Of a DNA stretch of 64,000 nucleotides, positions 10,887 through 20,510 are shown piece after piece; within the stretch, counting starts at the first letter, position 1, and the number at the start of each line of letters is the position of its first letter. A model generated the notes under the pieces. The model saw only the letters and a list, made by a program, of their open reading frames with translations, ran no database searches and had not been told where the DNA came from. Origin of the DNA: Lonsdalea populi (GTDB taxonomy: Bacteria; Pseudomonadota; Gammaproteobacteria; Enterobacterales; Enterobacteriaceae); assembly GCF_015999465.1 (NCBI RefSeq), contig NZ_CP065534.1, positions 2,232,001 to 2,296,000 of the forward strand, read 5' to 3'. Both the position numbers and the translations under genes were made by a program.

Positions 10887-12428
10887 TTACTCAGTCAGGT
10901 CGGCGTTATCAAAACTGAACGAGGTGTCCGGCATCATGTAGAAGCCGGTCAGTTTCTTGCTATTGGCTGACACCAGTTTTTCCGTCACCAGGAACGCCCA
11001 AGGCGCATCCGCCCAGATCTTGTCTTGTGCGTCGGCGTAGAGTTTTTGCTTCTCGGCGCGATCCGTCGTTTTCAACGCGTTGGTCAGATCGGCGTCCACC
11101 GCCGGGTTGCTGTAGAACGCGGTATTAAACTGCGCGGGCGGCCAGGCGGCGGTCGAGAATAGCGGGCTCAGCGCCCAGTCGGCTTCGCCGGTAGAGGCGG
11201 ACCAGCCGGTATAGAACATCCTCACCCCGCTCTCTTTCACGCCTTTGCCTTCCACTTCCGCGGCGCGCTGTCCGGCGTCCATCGCCGTTACCTGCACCTT
11301 GATGCCCACCTGAGCCAACTGCTGCTGGGTGAACTGCAAGACTTTTTGCGCCGTACTGTGGTTATGCGACGACCACAGCGTGGTGGTGAACCCGTTGGGA
11401 TAACCCGCCTCTTTGAGCAGCTCGCGCGCCTTGGCCGGATCGTAAGGCCACGGCTTATACTGCACCGCATAGTCAATACCGGCAGGCAGCGGACCTTCGG
11501 ACGGCACTGCATAGCCCGCGAACGCGACCTTAATGAGCGCATCCTTGTTGATAGCGTAATTGACCGCCTGACGGACTTTGGGGTTGTCAAACGGCTTTTG
11601 CGTTACGTTGAAACTGATGTAGCGATGCAGGATCGACGGCGACGCCGCCAGCGAGATAGCCTTGTCATTTTCCAGCAGCTTAGCCTGCTCGAACGGGATC
11701 GGATAAGCGAACTGCGCCTCGCTGGTTTTCAACAGCGCCGCGCGCGTGTTGTTATCGACGATCGGACGCCAGGTGATGCTGTCCAACTTAGGCAGACCGG
11801 CCTGCCAGTAACCGGCGAATTTTTCCACCTTCACAAAGTCGGTCTGATTCCAGGTCACAAAGCGGTAAGGCCCCGTTCCGACCGGGTGGAAGCCGATCTC
11901 TTTGCCGTACTGTTTCAACGCCGCCGGTGAGATGATGACCGCCGCCGGATGCGCCAGATTGTTGACGAACGCGGAGAACGGCGTTTTCAACGTAATTTTC
12001 ACCGTCAGCGGGTCGACCACTTCCGTGCTGGCGATGGACTTGAACAGATTGTAGCGCTTCAGGCGGTTGTCCGGGTTGCTGGCGCGGTCAAAGTTGACTT
12101 TTACCGCCTCGGCGTTGAAATCGGTGCCGTCGTGGAATTTCACGCCCGGCCGCAGTTTGATGGTGTACACGGTGCCGTCGGGGCTGGTCTGGTAGCTCTC
12201 CGCCAGCACGTTCGTCAGTTTCATGTCCTTATCAAAGCCGAACAGCCCCTGATAGAACGACTTGGCCACCGTCTGAGACAGCGTGTCGTTCGCGTCGTAA
12301 GGATCGAGCGTCGTGAAGTTGGAGGCGACGGCGATCACCGCGTCCTTCGCCGCCCATACCGGCGCGGCGGTCGTCGAAGCAACGATGCCCGCGGCCAACA
12401 GCCAGCAATGCGTCTTAACTGTTTTCAT
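10887..12428 (-). CDS. gsiB: Glutathione-binding periplasmic protein GsiB
   Basis: A family 5 extracellular solute-binding protein of about 513 residues. The N-terminal signal peptide ([20 protein letters not shown]...PVWA) precedes [22 protein letters not shown], characteristic of GsiB. The ATG at 12428 is chosen because AAGGAG lies about 10 nt upstream; an ATG three codons earlier directly abuts that site. It would capture glutathione in the periplasm and deliver it to GsiCD. Confidence 0.92.
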   Translation of the reverse strand: MKTVKTHCWLLAAGIVASTTAAPVWAAKDAVIAVASNFTTLDPYDANDTLSQTVAKSFYQGLFGFDKDMKLTNVLAESYQTSPDGTVYTIKLRPGVKFHDGTDFNAEAVKVNFDRASNPDNRLKRYNLFKSIASTEVVDPLTVKITLKTPFSAFVNNLAHPAAVIISPAALKQYGKEIGFHPVGTGPYRFVTWNQTDFVKVEKFAGYWQAGLPKLDSITWRPIVDNNTRAALLKTSEAQFAYPIPFEQAKLLENDKAISLAASPSILHRYISFNVTQKPFDNPKVRQAVNYAINKDALIKVAFAGYAVPSEGPLPAGIDYAVQYKPWPYDPAKARELLKEAGYPNGFTTTLWSSHNHSTAQKVLQFTQQQLAQVGIKVQVTAMDAGQRAAEVEGKGVKESGVRMFYTGWSASTGEADWALSPLFSTAAWPPAQFNTAFYSNPAVDADLTNALKTTDRAEKQKLYADAQDKIWADAPWAFLVTEKLVSANSKKLTGFYMMPDTSFSFDNADLTE

Positions 12429-12454
12429 GTTGTGCATTCTCCTTGTGTTCCCTA

Positions 12455-14371
12455 TCAGTAAGCGCCGGCGATGCGGTGGCGGGCGACGAAGTGCCGCTCT
12501 CCCACCTGCACCAGCGGAGCCGTCGCGGGCTCATCGCCCAATGCCCGGATCGGGCTGGGTATTTCATCAACCGGTAGCGCCAGGACCTGATGACGCCGTG
12601 AAGGATCGGGGCTGGGCACCGCCGCCATCAGCTTGCGGGTATAGGGGTGCTGCGGGTTTTCGAAAACGTCCCGACGCGTGCCGATCTCGACAATCTGCCC
12701 CATATACATCACCGCCACACGGTGGCTAATGCGCTCTACCACGGCCATGTCGTGGGAAATGAACAAAAATGCGGTGCCAAATTCGCGCTGAATATCCAGC
12801 ATCAAATTGACGATTTGCGCCTGAATGGAGACGTCCAACGCCGAGACGGACTCATCGGCAATCACCACCTTGGGATTGAGCGCCAGCGCCCGAGCGATGC
12901 AGATACGCTGTCGCTGGCCGCCGGAAAACTCGTGAGGATAGCGCTGCGCATACTCCGGCAGCAAACCCACGCGCTCCAGCAGCGCGGCGACGCGCTGTTC
13001 CGCCTCCGCCCGACCGGCGACCTTGTGCACCAACAGCGGCTCCATGATGGAATACCCCACCGTCTGGCGGGGGTCCAGCGACGCATAAGGGTCCTGAAAG
13101 ATAAACTGAATGTCCCGTCGCAGATGCTGCAACGTCGCCCCTTTTAGTGAGTTAATGCGCCGGCCATTAAAGGTGATCACGCCGTCCTGACTCTCAACCA
13201 GCCGCAACAACGAGCGGCCGGTGGTCGATTTACCGCAGCCGGACTCGCCGACCAGCGCAAGCGTTTCGCCCGGATACAATTCGAAGCTGACGTGCTCTAC
13301 GGCATGAACCTGACGGGTGATCCGATTCAATAGGCCTGAACGCAGGGGAAAACGCGTCACCAGATTCTCAACCTGTAAGATTGGCGGCGCCTCGGCGGGA
13401 ATGGTGTCCTGCGGAACAGCGGCGGCATCCTGCGGTTGCCCCGGCAACGCGAAAGGCAGAGGAAACGGGTGTCCGCGCATGGCCCCCAGTCGGGGAACCG
13501 CGGCCAGCAAAGCCTGCGTGTAGGGCTCTTGCGGCGCGGAGAACAGCGCATCGACGGCGCCGGACTCGACGCAGACGCCGCGATGCATGACCAGCACCCG
13601 ATCCGCCATCTCAGCGACCACGCCCATATCATGAGTGATGAAGATCACCCCCATCTCCATCTCGCGCTGTAGTGTACGAATCAACTGTAGAATTTGCGCC
13701 TGAATCGTCACATCCAGCGCCGTCGTGGGTTCATCCGCAATCAGTAGCTTCGGACGGCAAGAGAGCGCCATCGCAATCATCACGCGCTGGCGCATGCCGC
13801 CGGAGAGCTGATGCGGATAACGCTTCATGACGTTGGCGGCTTCGGGGATCCGCACCCGCTCCAGCATATGCAGCGCTTCGCGTCGGGCGCTGGCAGGATC
13901 CAGCCCCTGATGCAGCCGCACCGACTCGGCGATCTGTTCGCCCATGGGAAAGACCGGATTCAGGGATGTCATGGGTTCCTGAAAAATCATCGCCATATCT
14001 GCGCCACGGATATGCCGCATTTGGGAGGGGGAAACGTGACGTAGATCGACGACGTCCCCACTGCGACGACGGAACCACAGTTCGCCGCTGGAGAACGCGC
14101 CGCCCGCCTGCTCGATGAGGCGCATCAGCGCCAGTGAGGTGACCGATTTGCCGGAGCCGGACTCTCCGACGATCGCCAGCGTTTCGCCGCGATCGACGGT
14201 GAAGGATAAGTCTTGAACCGCATCGACCCGGTTCTGATGCTGCATAAAATTAACGCCCAGTCCGCGAACGTCGAGTACACGGTGAGGGGGCAGCGTCTTT
14301 GCGCTGCCTGCCCGGGAGGTCGGTAATCGGTTTATCTGAGACGACAGGGTCATGTACGGTGAATCTCCCAT
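12455..14371 (-). CDS. gsiA: Glutathione ABC transporter ATP-binding protein GsiA (double ATPase)
   Basis: A 638-residue fusion of two ABC ATPase domains (DppD-DppF type). Each half has a Walker A ([11 protein letters not shown] near residue 69; [11 protein letters not shown] in the second half), an LSGGMRQRV or FSGGQRQRI signature and a Walker B ([22 protein letters not shown]). The first start is at 14371; an ATG at 14353 with GGGAG upstream is an alternative. First gene of the operon, divergent from moeA. In E. coli iaaA precedes gsiA; here it is absent. Confidence 0.92.
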   Translation of the reverse strand: MGDSPYMTLSSQINRLPTSRAGSAKTLPPHRVLDVRGLGVNFMQHQNRVDAVQDLSFTVDRGETLAIVGESGSGKSVTSLALMRLIEQAGGAFSSGELWFRRRSGDVVDLRHVSPSQMRHIRGADMAMIFQEPMTSLNPVFPMGEQIAESVRLHQGLDPASARREALHMLERVRIPEAANVMKRYPHQLSGGMRQRVMIAMALSCRPKLLIADEPTTALDVTIQAQILQLIRTLQREMEMGVIFITHDMGVVAEMADRVLVMHRGVCVESGAVDALFSAPQEPYTQALLAAVPRLGAMRGHPFPLPFALPGQPQDAAAVPQDTIPAEAPPILQVENLVTRFPLRSGLLNRITRQVHAVEHVSFELYPGETLALVGESGCGKSTTGRSLLRLVESQDGVITFNGRRINSLKGATLQHLRRDIQFIFQDPYASLDPRQTVGYSIMEPLLVHKVAGRAEAEQRVAALLERVGLLPEYAQRYPHEFSGGQRQRICIARALALNPKVVIADESVSALDVSIQAQIVNLMLDIQREFGTAFLFISHDMAVVERISHRVAVMYMGQIVEIGTRRDVFENPQHPYTRKLMAAVPSPDPSRRHQVLALPVDEIPSPIRALGDEPATAPLVQVGERHFVARHRIAGAY

Positions 14372-14687
14372 AAAACTCGCTTCCCGCCGCTGTCGTTACG
14401 GGATCCTCATCGGGTTTCGACTATATTTAGCGCTGGCGTCAATGTAAAGAACAAATCCATCGGCGAGTTGATATAAAGATCTTTTATAACAAAAAGTTAC
14501 CACACATAATCTCACGCTATAAGGTCGAAAAAACACCCTTATTCACATTTTCAACCTGCGGCGTTGCTCGTGCTCATCCCCCCGCGTTCGACGTTCTCCC
14601 CTCAGGCGTTCTCTGACATAATAATGGCATAGGAATCCTGTTCTCGCCTGCGATCTTGCCTGCAGCGGAATCTTTTGTGGAGCATTC
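14372..14687. other. Divergent intergenic region between gsiA and moeA
   Basis: 316 bp without a gene. It holds the predicted gsiA promoter at 14420-14448 and AT-rich DNA around 14470-14530. I see no convincing molybdenum-cofactor riboswitch before moeA. A weak AT-rich CATAAT-like element near 14620 could serve moeA. Confidence 0.6.
14420..14448 (-). promoter_or_regulatory. Predicted sigma-70 promoter of gsiABCD
   Basis: On the minus strand, TTTACA (plus 14443-14448) and TATAGT (plus 14420-14425) are separated by exactly 17 bp, about 50 bp upstream of gsiA. Both hexamers differ from consensus at one position. Confidence 0.6.
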
Positions 14688-15917
14688 ATGAGCATATCCG
14701 GCCTTCTTTCTCTCAACCAGGCGTTGCAGCAAATGCTGGTGCAGATCGCACCGATCGCGGATACCGAGACGGTATCGATTTATCAGGCTGCTGGCCGCAT
14801 CGCGGCGGCGCCGCTGACCTCCCCAATTAACGTGCCCCCGTTCGACAACTCCGCGATGGACGGTTACGCCGTGCGCGGCGACGAAGACTTCGGTCGTCCG
14901 CTGCCGTTAGCGGGAAAAGCCTTCGCCGGCGCGCCGTTCGAGGACGTCTGGCCCGCTGGCAGCTGTATTCGAATTATGACCGGCGCGCCCCTCCCCGCCG
15001 AAGCGATCGCGGTCGTCATGCAGGAGCACACGTCGGCATCCGAAGCGGGCGTTCAGTTTTTACACCCGATTGAGCCGGGGCAGAATATTCGCCGCGCCGG
15101 TGAAGATATTCGCGAACAGGAGTCCGTTCTGAATGCGGGGACGCGGCTCGGGACGGCCGAACTGCCGCTATTGGCTTCGCTGGGGATCGCGGAAGTGAAC
15201 GTCTATCGCCGTTTGCGCGTCGCCGTGTTCTCGACCGGCGATGAGCTACAGCCCGTGGGGGAGCCTTTGCTGCCGGGACAGATTTACGATACCAACCGCT
15301 TCGCGGTGTGGTTGATGCTGGAAGCATTGGGTTATGAGGTGGTCGATCTCGGGATCATCCCTGACGATCCGGAGGCGCTGCGCCAGGCTTTTACCGACGC
15401 CGATGCCTGCGCGGATGTCGTCATCAGCAGCGGCGGCGTCTCCGTCGGGGAAGCCGACTACACCAAGTCGGTGCTGGATGAGCTAGGCGACATCCATTTC
15501 TGGAAGCTGGCGATCAAACCGGGCAAGCCGTTTGCCTTCGGCAAGCTCCCCCACGCCTGGTTTTGCGGTCTGCCGGGGAACCCCGTCTCCGCCGCCGTCA
15601 CGTTTTATCAACTGGTGCAACCGCTGCTGGCGAAATTGTCCGGCTATACGCAGTGGCGATTGCCCGCCCGTATGCGGGTCAAAACTACGTCCCCGCTGAA
15701 AAAAACGCCTGGTCGACTCGATTTTCAGCGCGGCATCTTTTCACGCAATGCGGACGGCGACATCGAGGTGCGCAGCACCGGTCATCAGGGCTCGCATGTA
15801 TTCAGCTCGTTTAGTCAGGGTAACTGCTTTATCGTGCTCGACGCCGAACGCGGCCCTGTCGCCGCCGGCGAATGGGTAGAGATTGAGCCGTTCAGCCGCC
15901 TGCTGGAGGACCTATAA
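14688..15917 (+). CDS. moeA: Molybdopterin molybdotransferase MoeA
   Basis: Inserts molybdate into adenylylated molybdopterin to form active molybdenum cofactor. At 409 residues it is close to E. coli MoeA (411). The family motifs are [14 protein letters not shown] near residue 50, [32 protein letters not shown] and KPGKPFAFG...GLPGNPVSA. Its stop overlaps the moeB start by one base (TAATG), so the two are translationally coupled. Confidence 0.96.
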   Translation: MSISGLLSLNQALQQMLVQIAPIADTETVSIYQAAGRIAAAPLTSPINVPPFDNSAMDGYAVRGDEDFGRPLPLAGKAFAGAPFEDVWPAGSCIRIMTGAPLPAEAIAVVMQEHTSASEAGVQFLHPIEPGQNIRRAGEDIREQESVLNAGTRLGTAELPLLASLGIAEVNVYRRLRVAVFSTGDELQPVGEPLLPGQIYDTNRFAVWLMLEALGYEVVDLGIIPDDPEALRQAFTDADACADVVISSGGVSVGEADYTKSVLDELGDIHFWKLAIKPGKPFAFGKLPHAWFCGLPGNPVSAAVTFYQLVQPLLAKLSGYTQWRLPARMRVKTTSPLKKTPGRLDFQRGIFSRNADGDIEVRSTGHQGSHVFSSFSQGNCFIVLDAERGPVAAGEWVEIEPFSRLLEDL

Positions 15918-16693
15918 TGGCGACGCTGACGGATGCCGAGGCGCTGCGCTATAACCGGCAGATTGTCCTGCGCGGCTTTGACTTCGACGGCCAGGAGGCG
16001 CTGAAAGACGCACGCGTGCTCGTCGTCGGTCTCGGGGGATTGGGCTGCGCCGCCGCGCAGTATTTGGCCGCGGCGGGCGTGGGTCACCTCACCTTGCTGG
16101 ATTTCGATACTGTCTCGCTCTCGAACCTGCAACGGCAAATTCTGCATCGCGACAAGCGCATCGGCATGGCGAAAGTCGATTCCGCCGCCGTCGAGCTGCG
16201 AAACATCAACCCGCATATCACGGTGGAGCCGCTGGAAGCCCAGTTAGATGACCTCGCGCTACAGGAGCGCATCGCCGCGCATGACGTCGTCGTTGACTGC
16301 GCCGACAATCTGACCACCCGCAACCAGCTGAACAAGATCTGCTTCGAGCTGAAAAAGCCGCTCGTCTCCGGCGCGGCCATTCGTATGGAAGGACAGCTCG
16401 CCGTCTTTACCTACCAGCCGGATACGCCTTGCTATCACTGTCTCAGCCGGTTATTCGACGATAGCGCGCCGACCTGCGTGGAAAGCGGCGTCATGGCCCC
16501 GCTGGTCGGCATCATAGGTTCTCTGCAGGCAATGGAAACCCTGAAGCTGCTGACCCATTTCGGCGCCGTCAACGCCGGAAAGTTGCTGATGGTGGATGCC
16601 ATGACGGTGCAGTTCCGCGAGCTGGCCCTGCCCAAAGATCCGGCCTGCGAAGTCTGTGGCAGTCAGCTTTCTTCATCCTCCGCTGATTCGTAA
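15917..16693 (+). CDS. moeB: Molybdopterin-synthase adenylyltransferase MoeB
   Basis: An E1-like enzyme that adenylates the C-terminus of MoaD so it can be thiocarboxylated. The 258 residues contain the nucleotide-binding motif VVGLGGLGCAAAQYLAAAG near residue 35, the LSNLQRQILH arginine-finger region, DCADNLTTR, and two zinc CxxC pairs (CYHC, CEVC). There is no rhodanese domain, as in E. coli MoeB. It is coupled to moeA. Confidence 0.96.
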   Translation: MATLTDAEALRYNRQIVLRGFDFDGQEALKDARVLVVGLGGLGCAAAQYLAAAGVGHLTLLDFDTVSLSNLQRQILHRDKRIGMAKVDSAAVELRNINPHITVEPLEAQLDDLALQERIAAHDVVVDCADNLTTRNQLNKICFELKKPLVSGAAIRMEGQLAVFTYQPDTPCYHCLSRLFDDSAPTCVESGVMAPLVGIIGSLQAMETLKLLTHFGAVNAGKLLMVDAMTVQFRELALPKDPACEVCGSQLSSSSADS

Positions 16694-16843
16694 AATTTCG
16701 CCGTCGGCGCCCTCACAAGCCGCGCACATCTTCTATCATTAGTCAGGTATCTATCCCACGGCCGCTGACCGGCGTTGAAGCCGGGATTCAGCGGCGCCAG
16801 AGAGACTAAGGGAACTCGTCCCTTGCAAAAAGAGGATTTACCT

Positions 16844-17443
16844 ATGAGTAACGCATTTCTCGAGGCCATCAAGGCCCGCCGTTCCATATATGCTCTCGGC
16901 CCCACGCTGCCCCTGTCGGAAGATCAGGTCACGCACATCGTCATAGACGCCGTCAAACTTAGCCCATCCGCTTTCAACTCGCAGACTTCCCGGGTCGTGA
17001 TTCTGTTTGGCGAGCAGCATCGCAAGGTATGGGACATCACCCGGCGACAGCTGCAAAATATCGTGCCTGCCGAATCCTTTGAGCCAACCGATAAAAAACT
17101 GGCCTCGTTCGCCGCAGGCGCCGGAACGGTGCTGTTCTTCGAAGACACCGAGGTGGTGAAAGAGTTGCAGAAGAAGTTCGCCACCTACGCGGACAATTTC
17201 CCGGTCTGGTCGGAACACTCGACCGGCATCGCGCAATTTGCCGTGTGGTCGGCGCTGGCGCAGGAAAACATCGGCGCATCGCTGCAACACTACAACCCGC
17301 TAATCGATGACGATATCAACGCCGCCTGGTCCCTGCCGGCAAGCTGGAAGCTGCGAGCCGAGATGCCGTTCGGCGCTATTGAACAGCCTGCGGGCGACAA
17401 AACCTTTATCCCGGATGACCATCGTTTCCGTATCTTTAAATAA
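16844..17443 (+). CDS. Nitroreductase family protein (Frm2/Hbn1-like)
   Basis: A 199-residue FMN-dependent nitroreductase-fold protein. The motif KARRSIYALG at the start, SPSAFNSQTSRVVILFGE, and the C-terminal GASLQHYNP...EMPFGAIEQPAG place it with the short Frm2/Hbn1-type nitroreductases, which reduce nitro compounds or quinones with NAD(P)H. The start at 16844 is favoured by AGAGGA about 9 nt upstream; the open frame reaches back further without a ribosome-binding site. A small hairpin AAGGGA/TCCCTT lies just upstream (16808-16824). The physiological substrate is unknown. Confidence 0.85.
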   Translation: MSNAFLEAIKARRSIYALGPTLPLSEDQVTHIVIDAVKLSPSAFNSQTSRVVILFGEQHRKVWDITRRQLQNIVPAESFEPTDKKLASFAAGAGTVLFFEDTEVVKELQKKFATYADNFPVWSEHSTGIAQFAVWSALAQENIGASLQHYNPLIDDDINAAWSLPASWKLRAEMPFGAIEQPAGDKTFIPDDHRFRIFK

Positions 17444-17474
17444 CGGATCTGCGCGTCGCGGGCGTTCAGATCCG
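17444..17474 (+). other. Hairpin directly after the nitroreductase gene
   Basis: CGGATCTG (17444-17451) and CAGATCCG (17467-17474) form a perfect 8-bp stem that begins at the base after the stop codon. There is no T tract, so it may be a 3'-end stabiliser or processing site rather than an intrinsic terminator. Confidence 0.45.
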
Positions 17475-17671
17475 CGACCCTCCTCAACGTCTGCCTCCGC
17501 CGTCTTGTACCGTGCCCTGCCGTATCGCCGACAATTCCGTGACCAAAAACCTGCCGATTGTGTTGTCCCTGAGGGGGGACTAGTATCAATGAGTTCCTTT
17601 CCGAACACCCGGCGTATATGAAGCCTGTGGGCGTTCTGATTTCCCGTTGACTGAAACAGAGAGGCAAGCGC

Positions 17672-18226
17672 ATGAGTAAAATCGCTGTGGTTTATTTTTC
17701 CGGCTATGGTCACACCAAGCAAGTTGCGGAAGTGGTGGCGGAGAGCGCCGGGGCGACATTGATCCCCATCGACAACAACGGGGACATTGAAGAGGCGGAC
17801 TGGCAGACGCTGGCTAATGCCGACGGCATTATTTTCGGCTCCCCCACTTACATGGGGTCAGTCGCCTGGCAGTTTAAGAAATTTGCGGATGCGTCGTCCA
17901 AAGTCTGGGCCGAACGCGGCTGGCAGGACAAAGTGTTCGGCGGCATCACCAACAGCGCCAGCCTGAACGGCGACAAGCAGGTCACCCTCATCTATCTGCA
18001 AACGCTGGCCGCGCAGCACGGCGGCATTTGGGTCAGCCTGGGACTGCTGCCCGCCAATACGCAGGCATCGACGCGAAGCGACGTCAACAACCTCGGCGGC
18101 TCTGTCGGCGTACTGGTGCAATCCCCTGCGGACGCGGGCGCGGACGCCATCCCGACGGGCGATTTGGAAACCGCCAAACTGTATGGCGCCCGAGTCGCGG
18201 ACATCACCCGCCGCCTGCGCGGCTAG
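17672..18226 (+). CDS. Flavodoxin / WrbA-like NAD(P)H-dependent FMN oxidoreductase
   Basis: A 184-residue flavodoxin-fold protein. The FMN phosphate loop VYFSGYGHTKQVAE is at residues 7-20, and the isoalloxazine-contact segment FGSPTYMGSVAWQFKKF is near residue 59. ITNSASLNGDKQVTL and the GxWVSLGLLP segment resemble WrbA-like quinone reductases, so a two-electron quinone-reducing role is likely. A GAGAGGC site lies 8-10 nt before the ATG. It follows another flavoenzyme gene, but the 228-bp gap suggests its own promoter. Confidence 0.85.
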   Translation: MSKIAVVYFSGYGHTKQVAEVVAESAGATLIPIDNNGDIEEADWQTLANADGIIFGSPTYMGSVAWQFKKFADASSKVWAERGWQDKVFGGITNSASLNGDKQVTLIYLQTLAAQHGGIWVSLGLLPANTQASTRSDVNNLGGSVGVLVQSPADAGADAIPTGDLETAKLYGARVADITRRLRG

Positions 18227-18255
18227 TCAACGCCCGTACGTCGCCTTTAATACCC

Positions 18256-18291
18256 ACAGGGACTCCCGCTCGGCGGCAGTCCTGTTTTTTT
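18256..18291 (+). terminator. Rho-independent terminator after the flavodoxin-like gene
   Basis: ACAGGGACT (18256-18264, reading from CAC) pairs, with one bulged base, with AGTCCTGT (18279-18285) around a GC-rich loop. Seven Ts follow. It lies between two convergent genes. Confidence 0.75.
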
Positions 18292-18298
18292 ATATGCG

Positions 18299-19234
18299 TC
18301 ACTTCAAGGCCGCCGGCGTCGGTCCCGCGCCGGGATCCGGGGCGAAAACCCGCACTGCGCTTCGGCGAATGCGGAATCTCGCGGGCGTGGTGCCGACAAT
18401 CTCGCCGTCGGCGTTGATATCGTGAGGACGCGACGTCTGTAGCGTCAGCGCCGTCGTCGAAAAGGCCCGGACTTTACGCCAGCGTCCGTGGGTACCGCGA
18501 CGCAGGAACGGGATCAGCGCAATCATCTCCCACCAGTGGTCGATTTCGAGACTATACACATCGAACAGGCCATCATCCGGTTTCGCGCTCTGCTCCACCG
18601 TCATCCCACCGCCGTAAAAACGCCCGTTGCCGACGGACACCTGCACGGTTTTGACCCGTTCGCGCTGGCCGTCGTGATCGATCTCCACGGTAAACGGCCG
18701 ACTCTGCTTCAGCAGCCGGATGGCCGCCAGCGCATAGCCGACCGTACCCCAGCGTTTTTTCGATTTGGCCGACAACCCGCGCGCCATCGCGGCGGAGAAG
18801 CCGATGCTCGAGACATTGAAGAAAGGGTGGCCGTTGACCTCGCCCAAATCGATAGCGCGCACCGCACCGCGGGCGATGACTTCGACAGCCTGCTTAATAT
18901 CACGGGGAATGCCCAGCGTTCTCGCCAGATCGTTCGCCGTTCCCAGCGGCAGAATGCCGAGCGGCAAACCGGTCTCCATCAACGCGTTCGCCGTGGAGTT
19001 CAGGGTTCCGTCCCCGCCGCCGACGATCACCATATCCACATGACCTGCGTGCGTGCGGATGACATCCCGATAACGGCTGTGCTTGTCCATTTTCGGAATC
19101 ACGGGTTCGATGTGCTTATCGCGCAGCCATTGGGCAACGGCCTCGATCGAGGTATCGCCATTGCGGGCCTTTCGATTGACTAACAGTAGCGCACGGAAGC
19201 GGTAGGTCTCCGACATCTCTTGGGTATTCACCAT
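18299..19234 (-). CDS. YegS/DgkB-type lipid (diacylglycerol) kinase
   Basis: A 311-residue diacylglycerol/sphingosine-kinase-fold protein. The nucleotide-binding signature VIVGGGDGTLN is near residue 73, followed by LGILPLGTANDLART, typical of YegS and related bacterial lipid kinases, and GNGRFYGGGM. I chose the ATG at 19234 because GAGAGG lies 8 nt upstream; an ATG six codons later (19216) is possible. It probably phosphorylates a membrane lipid at the inner leaflet; the true substrate is not known. Confidence 0.85.
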   Translation of the reverse strand: MVNTQEMSETYRFRALLLVNRKARNGDTSIEAVAQWLRDKHIEPVIPKMDKHSRYRDVIRTHAGHVDMVIVGGGDGTLNSTANALMETGLPLGILPLGTANDLARTLGIPRDIKQAVEVIARGAVRAIDLGEVNGHPFFNVSSIGFSAAMARGLSAKSKKRWGTVGYALAAIRLLKQSRPFTVEIDHDGQRERVKTVQVSVGNGRFYGGGMTVEQSAKPDDGLFDVYSLEIDHWWEMIALIPFLRRGTHGRWRKVRAFSTTALTLQTSRPHDINADGEIVGTTPARFRIRRSAVRVFAPDPGAGPTPAALK

Positions 19235-19552
19235 AAGGCCTCTCTGACCCAGCACGGGAGAAAAACTCGCAAAGTTAACCACAGTAAAAATCGTCGGTAC
19301 AGACTTTAGACCGCCGTTGAAGTGATAATAGACAAAACATTACATTCACTGCCGCGGCAGCGACTCGGTAGACGAACAAGCGCGTGCTCGCTCCGAGGAA
19401 AAACGTCGAAGCAATCGGGAAAATCGTGACGAAGACGGTAATGATCCTTATCACCTCACGGGGAGTCTCCGTACCCGCCTGCAATAAAAGCGAACGGTGG
19501 CGCCATTAGCGCCACGCTCTGTGAATCACAATGAAGTTAACGGTGCTGGTAT
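19235..19552. other. Intergenic region upstream of the lipid-kinase gene
   Basis: 318 bp without a supported gene. A 69-codon minus-strand frame (19275-19484) has no proper start or ribosome-binding site. The region probably holds the kinase promoter and the end of the YqaE transcript. Confidence 0.5.
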
Positions 19553-19717
19553 TCAGGCATCCGATTTGGTCTGAACCCAGAAAGCATGGATCAGGCCTGG
19601 AATATACCCCAGCAGCGTCAGAATAATATTAATGATGAAAGCCCAACCCAGCCCTTTGCCTAACAGCACGCCCAGCGGGGGTAAAATAATCGTAAAAATA
19701 ATTCTCCAGAATCCCAT
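19553..19717 (-). CDS. YqaE/Pmp3 family small membrane protein
   Basis: A 54-residue protein with two hydrophobic helices and the Pmp3/UPF0057 signature FTIILPPLGVLLGKG...NIILTLLGYIPGLIHAFWV. These proteolipids sit in the plasma membrane and are linked to membrane potential and stress responses in plants, yeast and bacteria. The ATG at 19717 is favoured over an upstream one by GGAG at the correct distance. Monocistronic. Confidence 0.92.
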   Translation of the reverse strand: MGFWRIIFTIILPPLGVLLGKGLGWAFIINIILTLLGYIPGLIHAFWVQTKSDA

Positions 19718-20510
19718 ACATTTTCTCCATGAGAAGATAGCCAAGGTAACCATAGTCGCACGGCGTTAATATGCCAAATATCGGTATATCGAAGGCCGGT
19801 TTATTCGGACACCCTTCGACCCAATCCCTCTTTGGGATAGTTAACGGGTCACTCTAAACGTGGGCAACGGTCGAAATCCTCACGCACTTCGCCTGTGTCC
19901 CGATTCGTGTGCGCCGCCCGTCGTCAAACTGACGTCGCCGCCAGCACCAACCAGGTCAGGCTCTTAAACAGATATGGAGGTAAAAGACAAAAAACCAATC
20001 ATGCTGATAGATCTCACCTCAAAATCATCATTTTCTCTAAATATTACCCATTGTTATTAACAAAAAAAACTAATCAGAAACAGTTGATAGTGGTGTATAT
20101 ATCTTAACAATTTTAGGAGGATGAATGGGCCGCCAACCTTCTCAGCCACCCCGGCGCTTGACCTCACCAGCGCCTAGCTACAGGGCCGGGACGCGCGATT
20201 TTATCTTTTCGGCCTTCTCTAGGCGATCCAGCTTCATCTCCATGATCCCCCCGTGTGCAACCTCCATGAGATGCTCGGGAGCAACATTTTTGTTGGCAAA
20301 AACGCACAAAAAGACAGCCCTACGTGGCTGCCTTTCGCTTTGATTTTGGCCTCACAGGCCCTGATGCTTTTCTCTTTCATTGCTGCTCGCACGCTTTCCC
20401 CTTCGGGGATAATGGCTATTGGCTTTGCCTACCATCGCACCCGCTTTACGAAAGCGCGCGAGCAGAGGGGACAGACGCGGAGTAAGAGCTTTTACTCTCG
20501 CCCGCACGTC
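19718..20510. other. 793-bp region without a recognised gene
   Basis: AT-rich DNA around 20000-20110 gives way to GC-rich DNA. A strong AGGAGG at about 20115 precedes an ATG at 20125 that opens a 72-codon proline/arginine-rich frame with no family resemblance. On the minus strand a GGAGGT-preceded short frame near 20238 also encodes nothing I recognise, and a hairpin with a T-rich tail lies at 20308-20333. A small RNA or type I toxin-antitoxin module is possible but unproven. Confidence 0.4.
20308..20333 (-). terminator. Possible minus-strand terminator
   Basis: CAGCC (20315-20319) and GGCTG (20326-20330) pair, with imperfect flanks. In the minus-strand direction the stem is followed by TCTTTTTG. 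It lies about 180 bp beyond the end of the membrane-protein gene that ends at 20511, so it may end that transcript or an unrecognised small RNA. Confidence 0.35.

Noticed and set aside
14372..14687. Molybdenum-cofactor riboswitch upstream of moeA
   Set aside because: No extended conserved stem pattern was visible; in E. coli the Moco RNA is upstream of moaA, not moeA.
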